NCBI GenBank assembly: GCA_041661865.1
Contig: JBAZTO010000015.1
Coordinates: 1-64,000, forward strand
Length of the DNA: 64,000 bases
Direction of reading: 5' to 3'
DNA from: JBAZTO01 sp041661865
Lineage (GTDB): Bacteria; Planctomycetota; Phycisphaerae; SM23-33
Shown here: positions 8,682 through 18,231 of the stretch, piece after piece
How the letters are laid out: every line of letters starts with the position of its first letter
How positions within the stretch are numbered: position 1 is the first letter of the stretch
Translations under genes and position numbers: made by a program
The notes under the pieces: generated by a model
Told to the model about the DNA's origin: nothing
Seen by the model: the letters and a program-made list of their open reading frames with translations, nothing else
The model's database searches: none

Positions 8682-8709
8682 TTGACAAAAATCCCACCTT
8701 AGGTAAGGT
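8682..8709 (+). promoter_or_regulatory. Candidate promoter with palindromic operator for the aminotransferase gene
   Basis: A perfect TTGACA (8682-8687) is followed after 16 bases by TAAGGT (8704-8709). The possible -10 lies in the palindrome ACCTTAGGTAAGGT (8696-8709), a natural place for a repressor. Two GGGTGCAATT copies lie just upstream. This is sequence pattern only. Confidence 0.5.
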
Positions 8710-8808
8710 AAGCCCGACTTATCGGGAACGCCCCATGAGGTTCTCAAGGCAGATTTTGCAGCCGGCGAGACCCCGACGATGACGAGCGAAGCCCGACAGG
8801 AGCGGCAA

Positions 8809-9993
8809 ATGAGACTTTCGCGGAGAATTTCGCAGGTAGCCCCCAGCGCGACACTGGCCATGACCGCCCGGGCCAAGCAGATGCAGGCCGAGGGGATCGA
8901 CGTGGTGAGTTTCGGGGCCGGCGAGCCGGACTTCGACACCCCCGCGTTCATCAAGGCTGCCGCCAAGGCCGCCCTCGATGCCGGCGACACCAAGTACAAC
9001 GCCCGTAGCGGGGCCAAGCTCGTCGCGGCCATCGTCGCCAAGCTCGCCCGCGAGAACAGCATCCAGGTCGAACCGAGCCAGGTGATTGTCACCTTCGGCG
9101 GCAAGCACGCCCTCTACGACGCCTTCCAGGTCCTGCTCAACGAGGGCGACAAGGTACTCATCCCCGCGCCTTACTGGGTCAGCTATCCCGAGCAGGTCCG
9201 CCTGGCCGGCGGCGAGCCGGTCATCCTGCACGCCGGCAGCGAGCAGGGCTTCAAGATCACGCCCCAGCAAATCCTGGCCGCCGCCAAGGGCGCCAAGATC
9301 CTGGTGATGAACTCGCCGTCCAACCCTACCGGCGTGACCTACACACCGGCTGAGCTGGCCGCCATCGCCGAGGCGGTGCTCCAGACCGACCTGATGGTTT
9401 TCTCCGACGAGATCTACGAGAAGCTCATCTACCACGGCACGAAGTTCGTTTCCTTCGCGGCGCTGGACAAGCGCCTGCCCGAGCGGACGGTCACCTTCAA
9501 CGGCTTGGCCAAGACCTACTCCATGACCGGTTGGCGGCTGGGCTGGGCGGCCGGGCCCAAGGACATTATCTCGGCCATGAAGAACCTCATGAGCCACGAG
9601 ACCTCCGACACCGTCAGCTTCGCCCAGGCCGGGGCGCTGGAGGCCTACACCTCGCCGCAGGCCGGCGAGACGATCGAGGCCATGCGCCAGGAGTTCGAGA
9701 AGCGCGGCAAACACATGGCCGGCCGTCTCAACGCCATCAAGGGCGTCCGCTGCGTCGAGCCGACCGGGGCCTTCTACTGCTTCCCCGACGTCAGCGCCCA
9801 CTTCGGCCGCACTATCGGCGGGGTGAAGATCGACGGCTCGCTGAGCATGGCCAAGGCGGCGCTGGAAGGGGCCAAGGTGGCCCTGGTGCCCGGCGACGCC
9901 TTCGGCGACGACCGCTGCGTCCGCCTGAGCTTCGCCACCGGCATGGAAATGATCGACAAGGGCATCGACCGCCTGGTGGCAATGCTGGCCTAG
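8809..9993 (+). CDS. Class I PLP aminotransferase (aspartate aminotransferase type)
   Basis: 394 aa, normal for the AspC/PatA subgroup (aminotransferase I-gamma). PLP-site motifs are SNPTGVTY (171-178), the pyridine-contacting Asp in FSDEIYEK (Asp200), and the Schiff-base Lys235 in NGLAKTYSMTGWRLGW. The likely reaction is aspartate plus 2-oxoglutarate to oxaloacetate plus glutamate, although this subgroup includes prephenate and other specificities. Start 8809 is chosen because AGGAG lies seven bases upstream; an ATG at 8779 lacks a good site. It has its own predicted promoter. Confidence 0.93.
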   Translation: MRLSRRISQVAPSATLAMTARAKQMQAEGIDVVSFGAGEPDFDTPAFIKAAAKAALDAGDTKYNARSGAKLVAAIVAKLARENSIQVEPSQVIVTFGGKHALYDAFQVLLNEGDKVLIPAPYWVSYPEQVRLAGGEPVILHAGSEQGFKITPQQILAAAKGAKILVMNSPSNPTGVTYTPAELAAIAEAVLQTDLMVFSDEIYEKLIYHGTKFVSFAALDKRLPERTVTFNGLAKTYSMTGWRLGWAAGPKDIISAMKNLMSHETSDTVSFAQAGALEAYTSPQAGETIEAMRQEFEKRGKHMAGRLNAIKGVRCVEPTGAFYCFPDVSAHFGRTIGGVKIDGSLSMAKAALEGAKVALVPGDAFGDDRCVRLSFATGMEMIDKGIDRLVAMLA

Positions 9994-10104
9994 ACCTCTG
10001 AGAACTTTACCGCCGCCGAGGCCCGGCAGAATCGCGAACATCGCTGACGGTGGTCGTCGGCGGGTAGTTCCATGGGAAATACCAATTGTCGCAGGGAGAA
10101 AAGG

Positions 10105-10746
10105 ATGAAGCCCAGCTTGAATCCGCTGACCGGATGGAAACCAGTCTATATTACTCTGGCATGCATGCTGGTGATTATCATCGGTCTGTTTGCGGCTGGT
10201 ACATCGACGGCTAGCGCAAAGACAGCGGACGATGGGCTGGTTCAAATGTTGACCGTGGTGTTCCTGGGTACCGCGATTGTGATCGCACTGCTGCACGTTG
10301 TCGGCAGGACCCCGCCGATAGTGACCTGGGCGGAGGTGGGCTACATGCTGCTCATCTATGCCATGCGCGAAATGGATTTTCACCGGATCTATACAGCCGA
10401 GCATGTAACCCGATGGAAGTTGTATACGGGTCCGTTCCCGTTGAAGGACAAGATAATCGGCGGGTTCTTTGTCGTCACGGCCCTGGCCGTCTTTCTTCAT
10501 CTGTTGGCAGTTAACCTGCGCCCGTTCCTGAACCATCTCAAGGCCAAGGCGCCCTATGTCCGGTATCTGGTGATCTGGGCCATTCTGCTGTTCGGCGCCC
10601 AGATGCTGGAGAAACCACGCATATTCAAAGGGCTCACGGAACGGGTCATCGAAGAAACCATGGAAATGGGCGCGGCCATGATGATGGTATTTGTTCTGCT
10701 CACTTTCCCCATGAGCATAAGGAACATATTCCGCCGCCGGTCCTGA
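10105..10746 (+). CDS. Five-helix integral membrane protein, unknown
   Basis: 213 aa, not recognised. Five hydrophobic segments lie near residues 12-32, 43-66, 114-135, 150-167 and 182-200. The loop after helix 2 contains MREMDFHRIY, and helix 5 is preceded by ERVIEETMEMGAAMMM, so acidic and His residues sit close to the membrane. The start uses AGGGAG before ATG 10105 in preference to ATG 10072. It is monocistronic, convergent with the TPR genes, and its base use is slightly less GC-rich than its neighbours. A transporter or redox role would be a guess. Confidence 0.8.
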   Translation: MKPSLNPLTGWKPVYITLACMLVIIIGLFAAGTSTASAKTADDGLVQMLTVVFLGTAIVIALLHVVGRTPPIVTWAEVGYMLLIYAMREMDFHRIYTAEHVTRWKLYTGPFPLKDKIIGGFFVVTALAVFLHLLAVNLRPFLNHLKAKAPYVRYLVIWAILLFGAQMLEKPRIFKGLTERVIEETMEMGAAMMMVFVLLTFPMSIRNIFRRRS

Positions 10747-10834
10747 CCGGTTTGTCGGACGCGCAGGTGCCTGTGCCATGCTTCCGCGGTGTTTGCAGCG
10801 GTATTGTGCGTGGCGTATGGCCGATTAACCATGT

Positions 10835-10861
10835 CCGCGTGCAACAAGTTGCACGCCCTAC
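10835..10861. repeat. Solo copy of the GTAGGGCGTGCAAC end motif
   Basis: The reverse complement of this stretch matches the left end of the 225-398 element essentially base for base (GTGCAAC/GTTGCAC palindrome plus GTAGGGC flank). It lies in the 136-bp gap between convergent genes, after a possible degraded GTGCCA-type hairpin at about 10765-10815. Confidence 0.65.
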
Positions 10862-10882
10862 TCACTATGATTTCAACCCGGC

Positions 10883-12532
10883 CTATTTGCGGGCGGGGTG
10901 GAGTTGTCGCAGGTTTCGCCAGGTGGTGGCGGCGCGGTCCATCAGGCCCATGTTCTGAAGGGCCAGGGCCAGGTTGACGCGGACTTCGCTTGGGCCCGCC
11001 GGGGCGGCCTTGGCGGCGGCCTCCATGTGGCGCACCGCGTCCTCGAACTGTCGCCGGTCGGTGTAGAGCAAGGCCAGGCGATAGTGCATGTCCACATATT
11101 CGGGCCGCAGGTCGATGGCCCGCTTGAGGGTCTCGATGGACTCGTCGGCCATGCCCAGTTCCTGCTGCGTGATGCCCAGCTTGACCAGCGCCTGGACGTA
11201 GGAGGGGTTCAGTTCGACGGCCTTGGCGAACTGGTCGAGCGCCTCGGCGTTGCGTCCCTCGGACCGCAGCAGCACGCCGTAGCGATAACGCAGGTCGGCA
11301 TAGTTGGGATGGGCCTGCACGTGCTGGCGGTGGCGGTCGATCTGTTTGTGGAGCAGGTCGTCGTGGTCCAGTGCGATCTCAGCCACGGGCATGTCGGTGC
11401 CGGTCTCGAAGTTCCGCTCGAACTCCTCCGCCATCGCCGCCCTCAACTGGAGTTTGGACATCTCGGCCAGCAGGAGCGTCGTGTTGGGTTCGACCGCGGC
11501 AGCCAGCTCGAAGCTGTTGAGCGCGTCTTCGCGCCGGCCGCTGGAAGCCTGCGCCACGCCCATGCCGACATAATTGATCAGCAGGCGGTCATTGAGTTCC
11601 GCAGCCGTGTGGAAGGCCTCGGCCGCCTCGTCCCACCGTCCGCAGGCCAGATGCTGCGTGCCGATCTTGACGTTGGCTTCGAGGTAGTCGGCCTGGCAGT
11701 CCAGGGCGGAGCGATACTGCGCCATGGCCGCCTCGTCGTCGCCGGTCTGGGCGTAGAGGTCTCCCAGCCGCACGTGCAGATCGGGAAAATTGCCCTGCTG
11801 TTCCAGCAGGCTGTGCAGTCGCTCGATGGCCTCGCGGTACATCCCGTCGGCCACCAGGGCCTCCACCTCGTCATCCACCAGCGACCAGTTTTCAGGTTCC
11901 ATGGCAATGGCCGACTCGAACTCCTCGACGGCCTGGCTGTATTGCCCGGCGCGGTAGTACAGGTGCGCCAGGGCGGTGCGGATCCAGGTCTGCTGCGGCT
12001 CCATCTGTCGCAGCGCGCGGTACTGCTCGATGGCCTCATCGACGTTGCCGCCCAGCACATCCACCGCAGCTAGTCGCTCGCGGGCGGCGATGAACGCCCC
12101 GTCGCGCGCGATGGCGTCGCGATAATACTCCGCCGCCTTAACCGGCTGGCCCAGCCGCTCGTGACAGTAGCCGATGGCGAAGAGCACGGGCACCTCGCCC
12201 ACGTGGGTCTGGTTGGCCAATTCAAGCTGTTCGAGCGCCTTGGCGACCTTGCCGTCGCTGTCGTAGGCCGAGGCCAGCGCCACGCGGGCGGCAAGATAGT
12301 CGGGTTTGATGCGGCAGGCGTGCTGGAGGTGTTCGACGGCCGAGTCGAGCTGGAGCCCGCGCAGGTAGGTCAGGCCAAGCCGGCAGCGCAGGTCGGGCCA
12401 CTCGGGGTGCTCGACGCAGTCCCGGCCCAGTTGATCGAGGCTCTTGGTCTGGGGCGACCAATAGTAGCGGTCCAGTACGTCGCCCAGTTCCGTGGGCAGA
12501 CCTTTGCCCAAGAGTTCCAGCAAATGACTCAA
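10883..12532 (-). CDS. Large TPR protein, second of a tandem pair
   Basis: 549 aa of about thirteen tetratricopeptide-like helical repeats, with recurring patterns such as ALDQFAKAVELNPSY and SIETLKRAIDLRPEY. Such scaffolds mediate protein contacts; no catalytic domain is visible. The best start is TTG 12532: GGAGGAG lies six bases before it and only 14 bases separate it from the upstream stop. The longer frame upstream overlaps the neighbouring gene and is rejected. No signal peptide. As the last gene of the exopolysaccharide locus, it may organise assembly or regulation; function unknown. Confidence 0.85.
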   Translation of the reverse strand: MSHLLELLGKGLPTELGDVLDRYYWSPQTKSLDQLGRDCVEHPEWPDLRCRLGLTYLRGLQLDSAVEHLQHACRIKPDYLAARVALASAYDSDGKVAKALEQLELANQTHVGEVPVLFAIGYCHERLGQPVKAAEYYRDAIARDGAFIAARERLAAVDVLGGNVDEAIEQYRALRQMEPQQTWIRTALAHLYYRAGQYSQAVEEFESAIAMEPENWSLVDDEVEALVADGMYREAIERLHSLLEQQGNFPDLHVRLGDLYAQTGDDEAAMAQYRSALDCQADYLEANVKIGTQHLACGRWDEAAEAFHTAAELNDRLLINYVGMGVAQASSGRREDALNSFELAAAVEPNTTLLLAEMSKLQLRAAMAEEFERNFETGTDMPVAEIALDHDDLLHKQIDRHRQHVQAHPNYADLRYRYGVLLRSEGRNAEALDQFAKAVELNPSYVQALVKLGITQQELGMADESIETLKRAIDLRPEYVDMHYRLALLYTDRRQFEDAVRHMEAAAKAAPAGPSEVRVNLALALQNMGLMDRAATTWRNLRQLHPARK

Positions 12533-12546
12533 GTCAAACTCCTCCG

Positions 12547-13815
12547 TTAAGCGGCCAGTTTCGCGAGCATCGTCGCCGCGCGGGTGTAGCCGGCGTTCAG
12601 TTGCAGCGCCCTCTGCATGTGCTGCCGGGCCGCGCCGAGTTGGCCGTGTTGCATCTCCAACTCTCCAGCCAGGCAGTGGACATCGGCCCAGTCGCCACCG
12701 GCGGCGATGGCCTGCTCCAGGTGCTCCAGGGCCTCGGATGTGGCCCCGGTCTGCATGCAAAGCCGCCCCAGCATCAGCCTCGCCTTGACATAGCGGCCGT
12801 TGATGGCGATGGCCGAGCGGGCATGCTCCATCGCCCAGTCCAGTTGCCCCAGCCGCTGAAAAACGGCGGCGGCGTGATAATGCAGATCGGCATAATCCGG
12901 ATGCTCGGCCAGGGCCATCTTCAGGACGCTCGCCAGCATGCCGAAAAGCTCCCCGTCGATCTCGCTGACGGGCAGGGCCAGCATGGCCTCCACCAGGTCG
13001 CCCTCGGCCGTGAGATAGCGGGCCAGTTGCAGCATGTGCGAGCCGCTCGGCGCCACCGGGCGCGGGCCCAGTTGGATCGTCACGCTGTGGCCTTGATCGC
13101 CGGCGGCCCGGGCCGCCAGGGACAGCTTGTGCGCGACCATGATGTCCGCGGGCCGCAATTCAAAGGCACGCTGGAATGACCGCACGGCCGCGACGGTCTG
13201 GCCGCGGGCCGCGTGAACCAGTGCCAGGTAATAGTGCGCGTCGGCATAGCCGCCGTCGGCGGCGACGGCGCTCTGGAAGCAGGCGGCCGCTTCGGCGTAG
13301 TCGGCCTGCGCGGAGTGGAACAATCCCAGTTGCAGGTGCAGGCCGGGATCGTTGGGAAATCGCCTCATCGCTTCCTGTAGCGTCATGCGGGCCGCGGGTC
13401 CTTTGCCGCTCCGCCACTGCGCCAAGGCGGCGCGTCGCCAGGTGTCGGCCTGGCCGCCCTGGGCCTTGAGGGCCTTTTCCGCCTCGCGCTGGCAAAGGTC
13501 GTACTTGCCGCCGCGGGCATAAACGGCGGCCAGGTACTCCGCCAGGTCGCCGCGTGAGCCGATCGCGTCGGCGGCGGCGCGAAGGTGCGTTTCGGCCTCG
13601 GCGTATCGGCCTTGCTGGAGGCAGTCCAAGCCGGCGGCCCGATTGGCCAGGGCCTGGTAATAGCGGGCCAGCGACCCCATGAGATCCTCGCGCGAGTTGA
13701 TGTGGGCCAACTCCTGCGCCGCTTCGCGGTAGCAGCCGCGATGGTACAGTTCGCTCCCCCGGCCGTAATGCCGAGCGGCCGAGGCGGTGTCGATGTCCGC
13801 GTGAAGCATAATCAT
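12547..13815 (-). CDS. TPR protein, first of a tandem pair
   Basis: 422 aa, almost entirely TPR-like repeats with the usual small-residue spacing (for example AAACFQSAVAADGGYADAHY, ALEHLEQAIAAGGDW). No signal peptide or enzymatic domain. ATG 13815 has GGAG four bases upstream; an in-frame ATG at 13809 is an alternative. It is directly followed by the second TPR gene, so the two probably act together. It lies 157 bases beyond the radical SAM gene, a gap holding no gene that I can see. Confidence 0.85.
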   Translation of the reverse strand: MIMLHADIDTASAARHYGRGSELYHRGCYREAAQELAHINSREDLMGSLARYYQALANRAAGLDCLQQGRYAEAETHLRAAADAIGSRGDLAEYLAAVYARGGKYDLCQREAEKALKAQGGQADTWRRAALAQWRSGKGPAARMTLQEAMRRFPNDPGLHLQLGLFHSAQADYAEAAACFQSAVAADGGYADAHYYLALVHAARGQTVAAVRSFQRAFELRPADIMVAHKLSLAARAAGDQGHSVTIQLGPRPVAPSGSHMLQLARYLTAEGDLVEAMLALPVSEIDGELFGMLASVLKMALAEHPDYADLHYHAAAVFQRLGQLDWAMEHARSAIAINGRYVKARLMLGRLCMQTGATSEALEHLEQAIAAGGDWADVHCLAGELEMQHGQLGAARQHMQRALQLNAGYTRAATMLAKLAA

Positions 13816-13972
13816 AACTCTCCAACCACGTTATCGGCATGAACAGGGCCACGGTGAAGCAAGGCGCAGGGGTGAAAAGCGGCCTCCGTCGGCAACAATA
13901 TGGAGGAGTTCGAGCCGGGAGAAATTCACTTGGATATACCGGAGGGTTGTATCGATCCTGGGGCAGGCGGAA

Positions 13973-14929
13973 TTATGGGTTGCCGAGGAACTTGCGACGG
14001 ATAATCCAGAGGCCCACCTTGATCCAATGCCGTTTGATGGCCTGGCGGGCTGTACAGATCATCCAACTGCCTGGGACGTTGAGATTGGCCACCGTCTCGG
14101 CGGTCGAACGCAGACCCTCCAGCGTGCCGATCTTTTCCGAGGCAATGTCACACGGATAGACATCACCCAGCGGGTCGATGAACACGTTGCGCTGCCCTGA
14201 ATAATCCGGCAGCACGCGCTTTCCGGTTCGGACGAATTGGGCCAAGCCAAAGGTGAAGTAAGCGCGGGCCCAATGCTTGGGCGACCACGTCGATAGTTCC
14301 TGCCCCACCAGCCAATCAAGCTGCTCGATCAGGGCGTCCTTGTCCTGGATTGCATTGTCCCGCCCAAACAGGCTGTCGGCGCCAGCATGCACCACGGCCA
14401 GGGTCATTTCGACCCCGATCTCCTTGGACAGCGCGTACACCTTTCGCAGTTCCCGGTGATTGTAATCCCCCATCGTAAAGGCCAGTCGCAGATTCGTGAC
14501 GCCCCTGGCCTGCAAGACCTTGATTGTGGCCATCAGGCGATCGAACCCGCCGGGCGTGCCGCGAATCTGATCGTGGGCCTCGCCGATGCCGTCGACGGAA
14601 ATGGCCAGGCCGACGCGTGGGTTGACGGCCAGGATCTTGTCCATCTGCTGGACAATCAAGTCCGTGGCGAAACCGTTGGACGAAATGATGATCTGTGCCT
14701 TGGGAAAATTTTCCGTCGCGACGCGGACAATCTCCACCAGGTCGCCGCGCAGGAACGGCTCGCCGCCGGTGAGGTTCAAGGCCGTGGTGCTTGGCGGCAG
14801 GTTCTTGACCATATCGGGCGCAAATTCGCCCTCGTGGTCCCTGCGCTGCCACACGCTGCACATCCGGCAGCGGGCGTTGCAGCGATAGGTAACGGCCAGA
14901 ACTACATCCTTGACATTGGAAGGGCCCAT
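13973..14929 (-). CDS. Radical SAM protein of the exopolysaccharide locus
   Basis: 318 aa from ATG 14929; GTG 14959 is an alternative and neither has a strong ribosome site. The 4Fe-4S motif is TYRCNARCRMCSVW (CxxxCxxC), followed by LTGGEPFLRGD, the SAM-binding GGE motif, and an AISVDG strand. The C-terminal part has IDPLGDVYPCD, like the start of a SPASM-type auxiliary cluster region but with too few cysteines for a full one. The substrate is unknown. Radical SAM genes at the end of planctomycete polysaccharide loci are suggestive of a modification step, but this is inference. Confidence 0.85.
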   Translation of the reverse strand: MGPSNVKDVVLAVTYRCNARCRMCSVWQRRDHEGEFAPDMVKNLPPSTTALNLTGGEPFLRGDLVEIVRVATENFPKAQIIISSNGFATDLIVQQMDKILAVNPRVGLAISVDGIGEAHDQIRGTPGGFDRLMATIKVLQARGVTNLRLAFTMGDYNHRELRKVYALSKEIGVEMTLAVVHAGADSLFGRDNAIQDKDALIEQLDWLVGQELSTWSPKHWARAYFTFGLAQFVRTGKRVLPDYSGQRNVFIDPLGDVYPCDIASEKIGTLEGLRSTAETVANLNVPGSWMICTARQAIKRHWIKVGLWIIRRKFLGNP

Positions 14930-14994
14930 CAAAGCACGGTACCGCCATGCCTGTGGCACGTCAATATGATCGCTGTGCCGCGTTGAGGCTTGCT

Positions 14995-15705
14995 CTAATA
15001 AGCTCCGCGGGCGGAGATGACCGCCGGGACGGTCTGGAACATGATCAGCAGGTCCAGCAGGAAGGTCTGGTGATCGATGTAGTAGAGATCCAGGTCGATC
15101 CAGCGGTCGTAGCTCAGTTCGCTGCGCCCTGAGATCTGCCACAGGCAGGTCATGCCGGGCTTGACCTCCATCCGTCGACGAGCCCGGCCGGTCGCACTCA
15201 TCGCCTCGGGCAGCCACAGCGGGCGCGGGCCCACCAGCGACATCTGGCCACTGAGCACATTGAACAGTTGTGGCAGTTCATCCGCGCTCGAGCGGCGCAG
15301 CAGTTTGCCCACGCAGGTCAGCCGCGGGTCGTTGGCGATCTTGAAGACCGGCCCATCCTTCTCGTTGAGGTGGGCCACGGCCTGGCGAGAGTCCTCGGCG
15401 CTGTCGATCATCGTGCGGAACTTGTACATGACGAAGGGCTTGCCGCCGAGGCCCGCGCGGCTCTGGCGGAAGATCACCGCCCCGCGGCTGGTCAGCTTGA
15501 TCAGCACCGCAATGGCGAGCATGAGCGGGGCCAGAAGGACAATCAGGAGAATCGAGCCGACCACATCCACCGCTCTCTTGGGCAAGCCGCCAGGGGCGCT
15601 TGTGACGCCACGGCCGACCTCCGCGCGGTCGCGCACGGGCGGAAACAACACATCAGCTTGAGATCTGGAAGCCATCATCCTTGCCTTGCTGCTGACCTGG
15701 CCCAT
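14995..15705 (-). CDS. Polyprenyl-phosphate sugar phosphotransferase (priming glycosyltransferase)
   Basis: 236 aa from ATG 15705 (ATG 15678 is also possible; the frame opens further upstream at a TTG). One transmembrane segment (SILLIVLLAPLMLAIAVLI) precedes the bacterial sugar transferase domain with YKFRTM, DELPQLFNVLSGQMSLVGPRP and PGMTCLWQISGRSELSYDRW. This monotopic phosphoglycosyltransferase family (WcaJ/PglC superfamily) transfers a sugar-1-phosphate to undecaprenyl phosphate and starts repeat-unit assembly at the inner membrane. It fits as the initiator of the Wzx/Wzy pathway encoded here. Confidence 0.92.
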   Translation of the reverse strand: MGQVSSKARMMASRSQADVLFPPVRDRAEVGRGVTSAPGGLPKRAVDVVGSILLIVLLAPLMLAIAVLIKLTSRGAVIFRQSRAGLGGKPFVMYKFRTMIDSAEDSRQAVAHLNEKDGPVFKIANDPRLTCVGKLLRRSSADELPQLFNVLSGQMSLVGPRPLWLPEAMSATGRARRRMEVKPGMTCLWQISGRSELSYDRWIDLDLYYIDHQTFLLDLLIMFQTVPAVISARGAY

Positions 15706-15816
15706 TCTTCTTGCCCTGCCACATGGTATGTGTCTTGCAAACTGTTCCCAAGAAGAACTATCGTCCTGTAGTTGCTTCAAATTCAGTTGCGAGAGCCTAA
15801 ATCGTTCTAGTGGCAG

Positions 15817-16929
15817 CTATTTCATCGATTGGCCGCGAATCGCCTGGATGTAAATTTCTTCCATGCGGGCGGCAGCGACGGCCCAACTGTAGCTGGACTG
15901 CACCACATCCCTGGCCGAGCGACCCATCGCGCCGGCTGTTTCCCGATCAGCCAGCAAACGAAGGATCTGCCCGCGCAGGTCGACACAGTCCCCACCCATG
16001 AAATATACGATTGAATCGCCCAAAACGTCGCGATTGGCCGGAATATCTGCCGCCAATATGCACCGGCCGAAAGACGCAGCCTCCAGCATGACCATGCTCA
16101 TGCCCTCCAGCGAGCTGGGCAAAATCACAAGTGCCGCATTGCTGTACAGTTCCAGCAGGGCATCGCCATAGACCGGCCCGAGGAATACCGTTCCGGGCCC
16201 GCCCTGTCGCCTGCATGCTCGGGCAAAATCGCTCTCCTGTATGTCCCCGGCGACAGCCAGGCGGAAGCCGCCGGATTGTTCGATCCCCGGCCAGGCCTTC
16301 AGCAGCAGGTCCAGCCGCTTTTCAGGGACGACCCTGCCGACGGTGAGTGCATAGCGCCCGCTTTCCAGGCCCCACTGCTTGACGAGGCCCGTGTCGCGCG
16401 GAGGGACTATCCGCACGCCGTTGGGGACATAATGCACCGGTCGGTGAAACTCCTGCGACAGTTCCGCAGCCAGGGAGGCCGAGACGGTCGTGATCGCTCG
16501 CGCCGACCGCAGGCCGCAGGAAAGTCCCATGCGTAATGCCGCCTTGGCCGGGGCCGACCACTTGCCCCGCAACCAGTCGGCGGCGTGGATGGTCAGGACC
16601 ACCGGCACCCCGGCCAGCGCCGGCAACCAGCTCAGCAGCGCCGGGCCGGGCGAGTGCAGGTGCACCAGGTCCACCCGGTTGTGCAGGACCAGGTCGATCA
16701 GCGCGGTGGCGGTGTGGGTGATGGCCTCGGTGTGCTTGCCGCGAAGGCTGGGCGTGACGATGACCTTGCCCGCCGCCGCGGGGCCCTGGTCCTGGACGTA
16801 GTGGCGACGGGCGTAAACCGTCACCTCGTGGCCGCGCGCGGTCAGCTCCCGCGTCAGCTCTTCCACGACGCGTTCGGCCCCGCCCACGGTGGCGGGAATC
16901 CCTCGGACGCCTACCATCGCAATGCGCAT
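15817..16929 (-). CDS. GT4 glycosyltransferase
   Basis: 370 aa, GT-B fold. The N-terminal acceptor domain begins MRIAMVGVRGIPATVGGAERV; the C-terminal donor domain contains GRVVPEKRLDLLL and the retaining GT4 EX7E element EGMSMVMLE. It probably adds one sugar of the exopolysaccharide repeat on the cytoplasmic side of the membrane. Its start overlaps the end of the upstream GT4 by 19 bases, so the genes are co-transcribed and likely coupled. Donor and linkage cannot be predicted. Confidence 0.92.
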   Translation of the reverse strand: MRIAMVGVRGIPATVGGAERVVEELTRELTARGHEVTVYARRHYVQDQGPAAAGKVIVTPSLRGKHTEAITHTATALIDLVLHNRVDLVHLHSPGPALLSWLPALAGVPVVLTIHAADWLRGKWSAPAKAALRMGLSCGLRSARAITTVSASLAAELSQEFHRPVHYVPNGVRIVPPRDTGLVKQWGLESGRYALTVGRVVPEKRLDLLLKAWPGIEQSGGFRLAVAGDIQESDFARACRRQGGPGTVFLGPVYGDALLELYSNAALVILPSSLEGMSMVMLEAASFGRCILAADIPANRDVLGDSIVYFMGGDCVDLRGQILRLLADRETAGAMGRSARDVVQSSYSWAVAAARMEEIYIQAIRGQSMK

Positions 16930-18152
16930 CGCGCGGCCGCCTCTCTGTAAAGTCCCACAAGCTGCTCGATGATCGCGGCGGAATCATGCCGCTCTTTCAC
17001 CCTCTCGCCGGCCGCCTGCTCCATGCTTTTTCGCTGGGCCGGCTCACGCAGCACCTCGGCCACCACGGTCGCCAGTGCCGCCGCGTCGCCGGAGGGGAAG
17101 GTCCTGCCGGTTTCCCGGTCGTTGATCCAGTGCCGCAGCGTCGGGTGGTCGGCGGCGATAACGCACCGGCCGGTGGACATCGCTTCGAGCATGGTCTGCG
17201 GGCTGTTCTCCAGGCAACGGCTGGGCAGGACGACGGCGGTGGCCTCGGCCAGGTAGCGTCCGATGTCCTTGTGCGGCACGGACCCGGCCAGCGTGACATT
17301 CCGCAGGCAGCGCCGAGCAATATCCTGCCGCAGCGGTTCGAGCATCGGTCCGCCGCCGACAATGACGACCTGGACCTGCCCCAGCGCCGCGGCCAGCTCC
17401 AGCATCAGGTCCGGGCCTTTCTCGCGCGAGAGCCTTCCGACATAGAGCAACTGGTCATCGCGACGGGCGACGCCCGAAGGCATCGCCGGCGGCTCGACGA
17501 CGTTGGGCGCCACCACCAGCTTGCTGCCCGGCACGCCGGCCGCTCTGAGTACATCGGCCATGAAGGGCCCGGGGCAGATGAAGAACTCGATCCAGCGGAT
17601 GTAGCGGCGGAAGAACCGCTGGAAGTAGCTTTCGATGGCCAGGGCGGCCCCGCCCGCGCCGCCGCAGCGAGTGGCGTGCCAGAATCGATTGGGCCAGCAA
17701 TCCATGCAGGTCTGACCGCCGCGGAGAAAATGCTTGGCCGGGCAGGCCAGGCGGTAGTCATGCACCGTCATCACCATCGGGATGCCCCGCCGCGCCAGCA
17801 CCGGCAGGATCGAGGGCGTCAGGTGGTGGTAAATGCCGTGGAGGTGGGCGATGTCGATCGGCTGCTGTAGGCGGAGGAAACGTGCCAGGCTGTTGGCCGC
17901 CTGTACGTCGTGGATCATGCGGGTCAGGGCGAGCGGATTGCGCGTGGCGGTGAAATCGACGAACTCCGGCAGCGACATGCTGCCTCGCGGCCCGGCCGGA
18001 CCAGGCCGGCCTGGATCGTCGCAGCCGAAGAACGAAACCTCGTCCCCGCGACGACGCTGAAGCGCCGCCAGCGTCTGGACGTAACTGGTTACGCCGCCGG
18101 GCGCGAAAAGCATTCGATCGATGTGCAAAACGTGCATCTGTATGACATCCAT
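16911..18152 (-). CDS. GT4 glycosyltransferase
   Basis: 413 aa from ATG 18152 (ATG 18137 is an alternative; a longer frame overlaps the upstream gene and is rejected). The N-terminal half has MLFAPGGVTSYVQTLAALQR and a Cys-rich loop around AKHFLRGGQTCMDCWPNRFW, seen in a subset of GT4 enzymes. The C-terminal half has GRLSREKGPDLMLE and the EX7E motif ENSPQTMLE. It is expected to extend the lipid-linked repeat unit. It overlaps the next gene by 19 bases. Confidence 0.9.
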   Translation of the reverse strand: MDVIQMHVLHIDRMLFAPGGVTSYVQTLAALQRRRGDEVSFFGCDDPGRPGPAGPRGSMSLPEFVDFTATRNPLALTRMIHDVQAANSLARFLRLQQPIDIAHLHGIYHHLTPSILPVLARRGIPMVMTVHDYRLACPAKHFLRGGQTCMDCWPNRFWHATRCGGAGGAALAIESYFQRFFRRYIRWIEFFICPGPFMADVLRAAGVPGSKLVVAPNVVEPPAMPSGVARRDDQLLYVGRLSREKGPDLMLELAAALGQVQVVIVGGGPMLEPLRQDIARRCLRNVTLAGSVPHKDIGRYLAEATAVVLPSRCLENSPQTMLEAMSTGRCVIAADHPTLRHWINDRETGRTFPSGDAAALATVVAEVLREPAQRKSMEQAAGERVKERHDSAAIIEQLVGLYREAAARCALRW

Positions 18153-18231
18153 TCTATCAGCCCGTGGGGGCAGAGCGATGCTGTTCTTATCGGCAGAAGC
18201 GCAGCGCCGGTTCGCGAATCTCACAGGGGTG

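Noticed and set aside
10765..10815. Sixth GTGCCAC-type repeat near 10.8 kb
   Set aside because: Only the left end and a GCGGTGTTTGCAGC segment are similar; the closing arm is not clear, so it is treated as a possible remnant.
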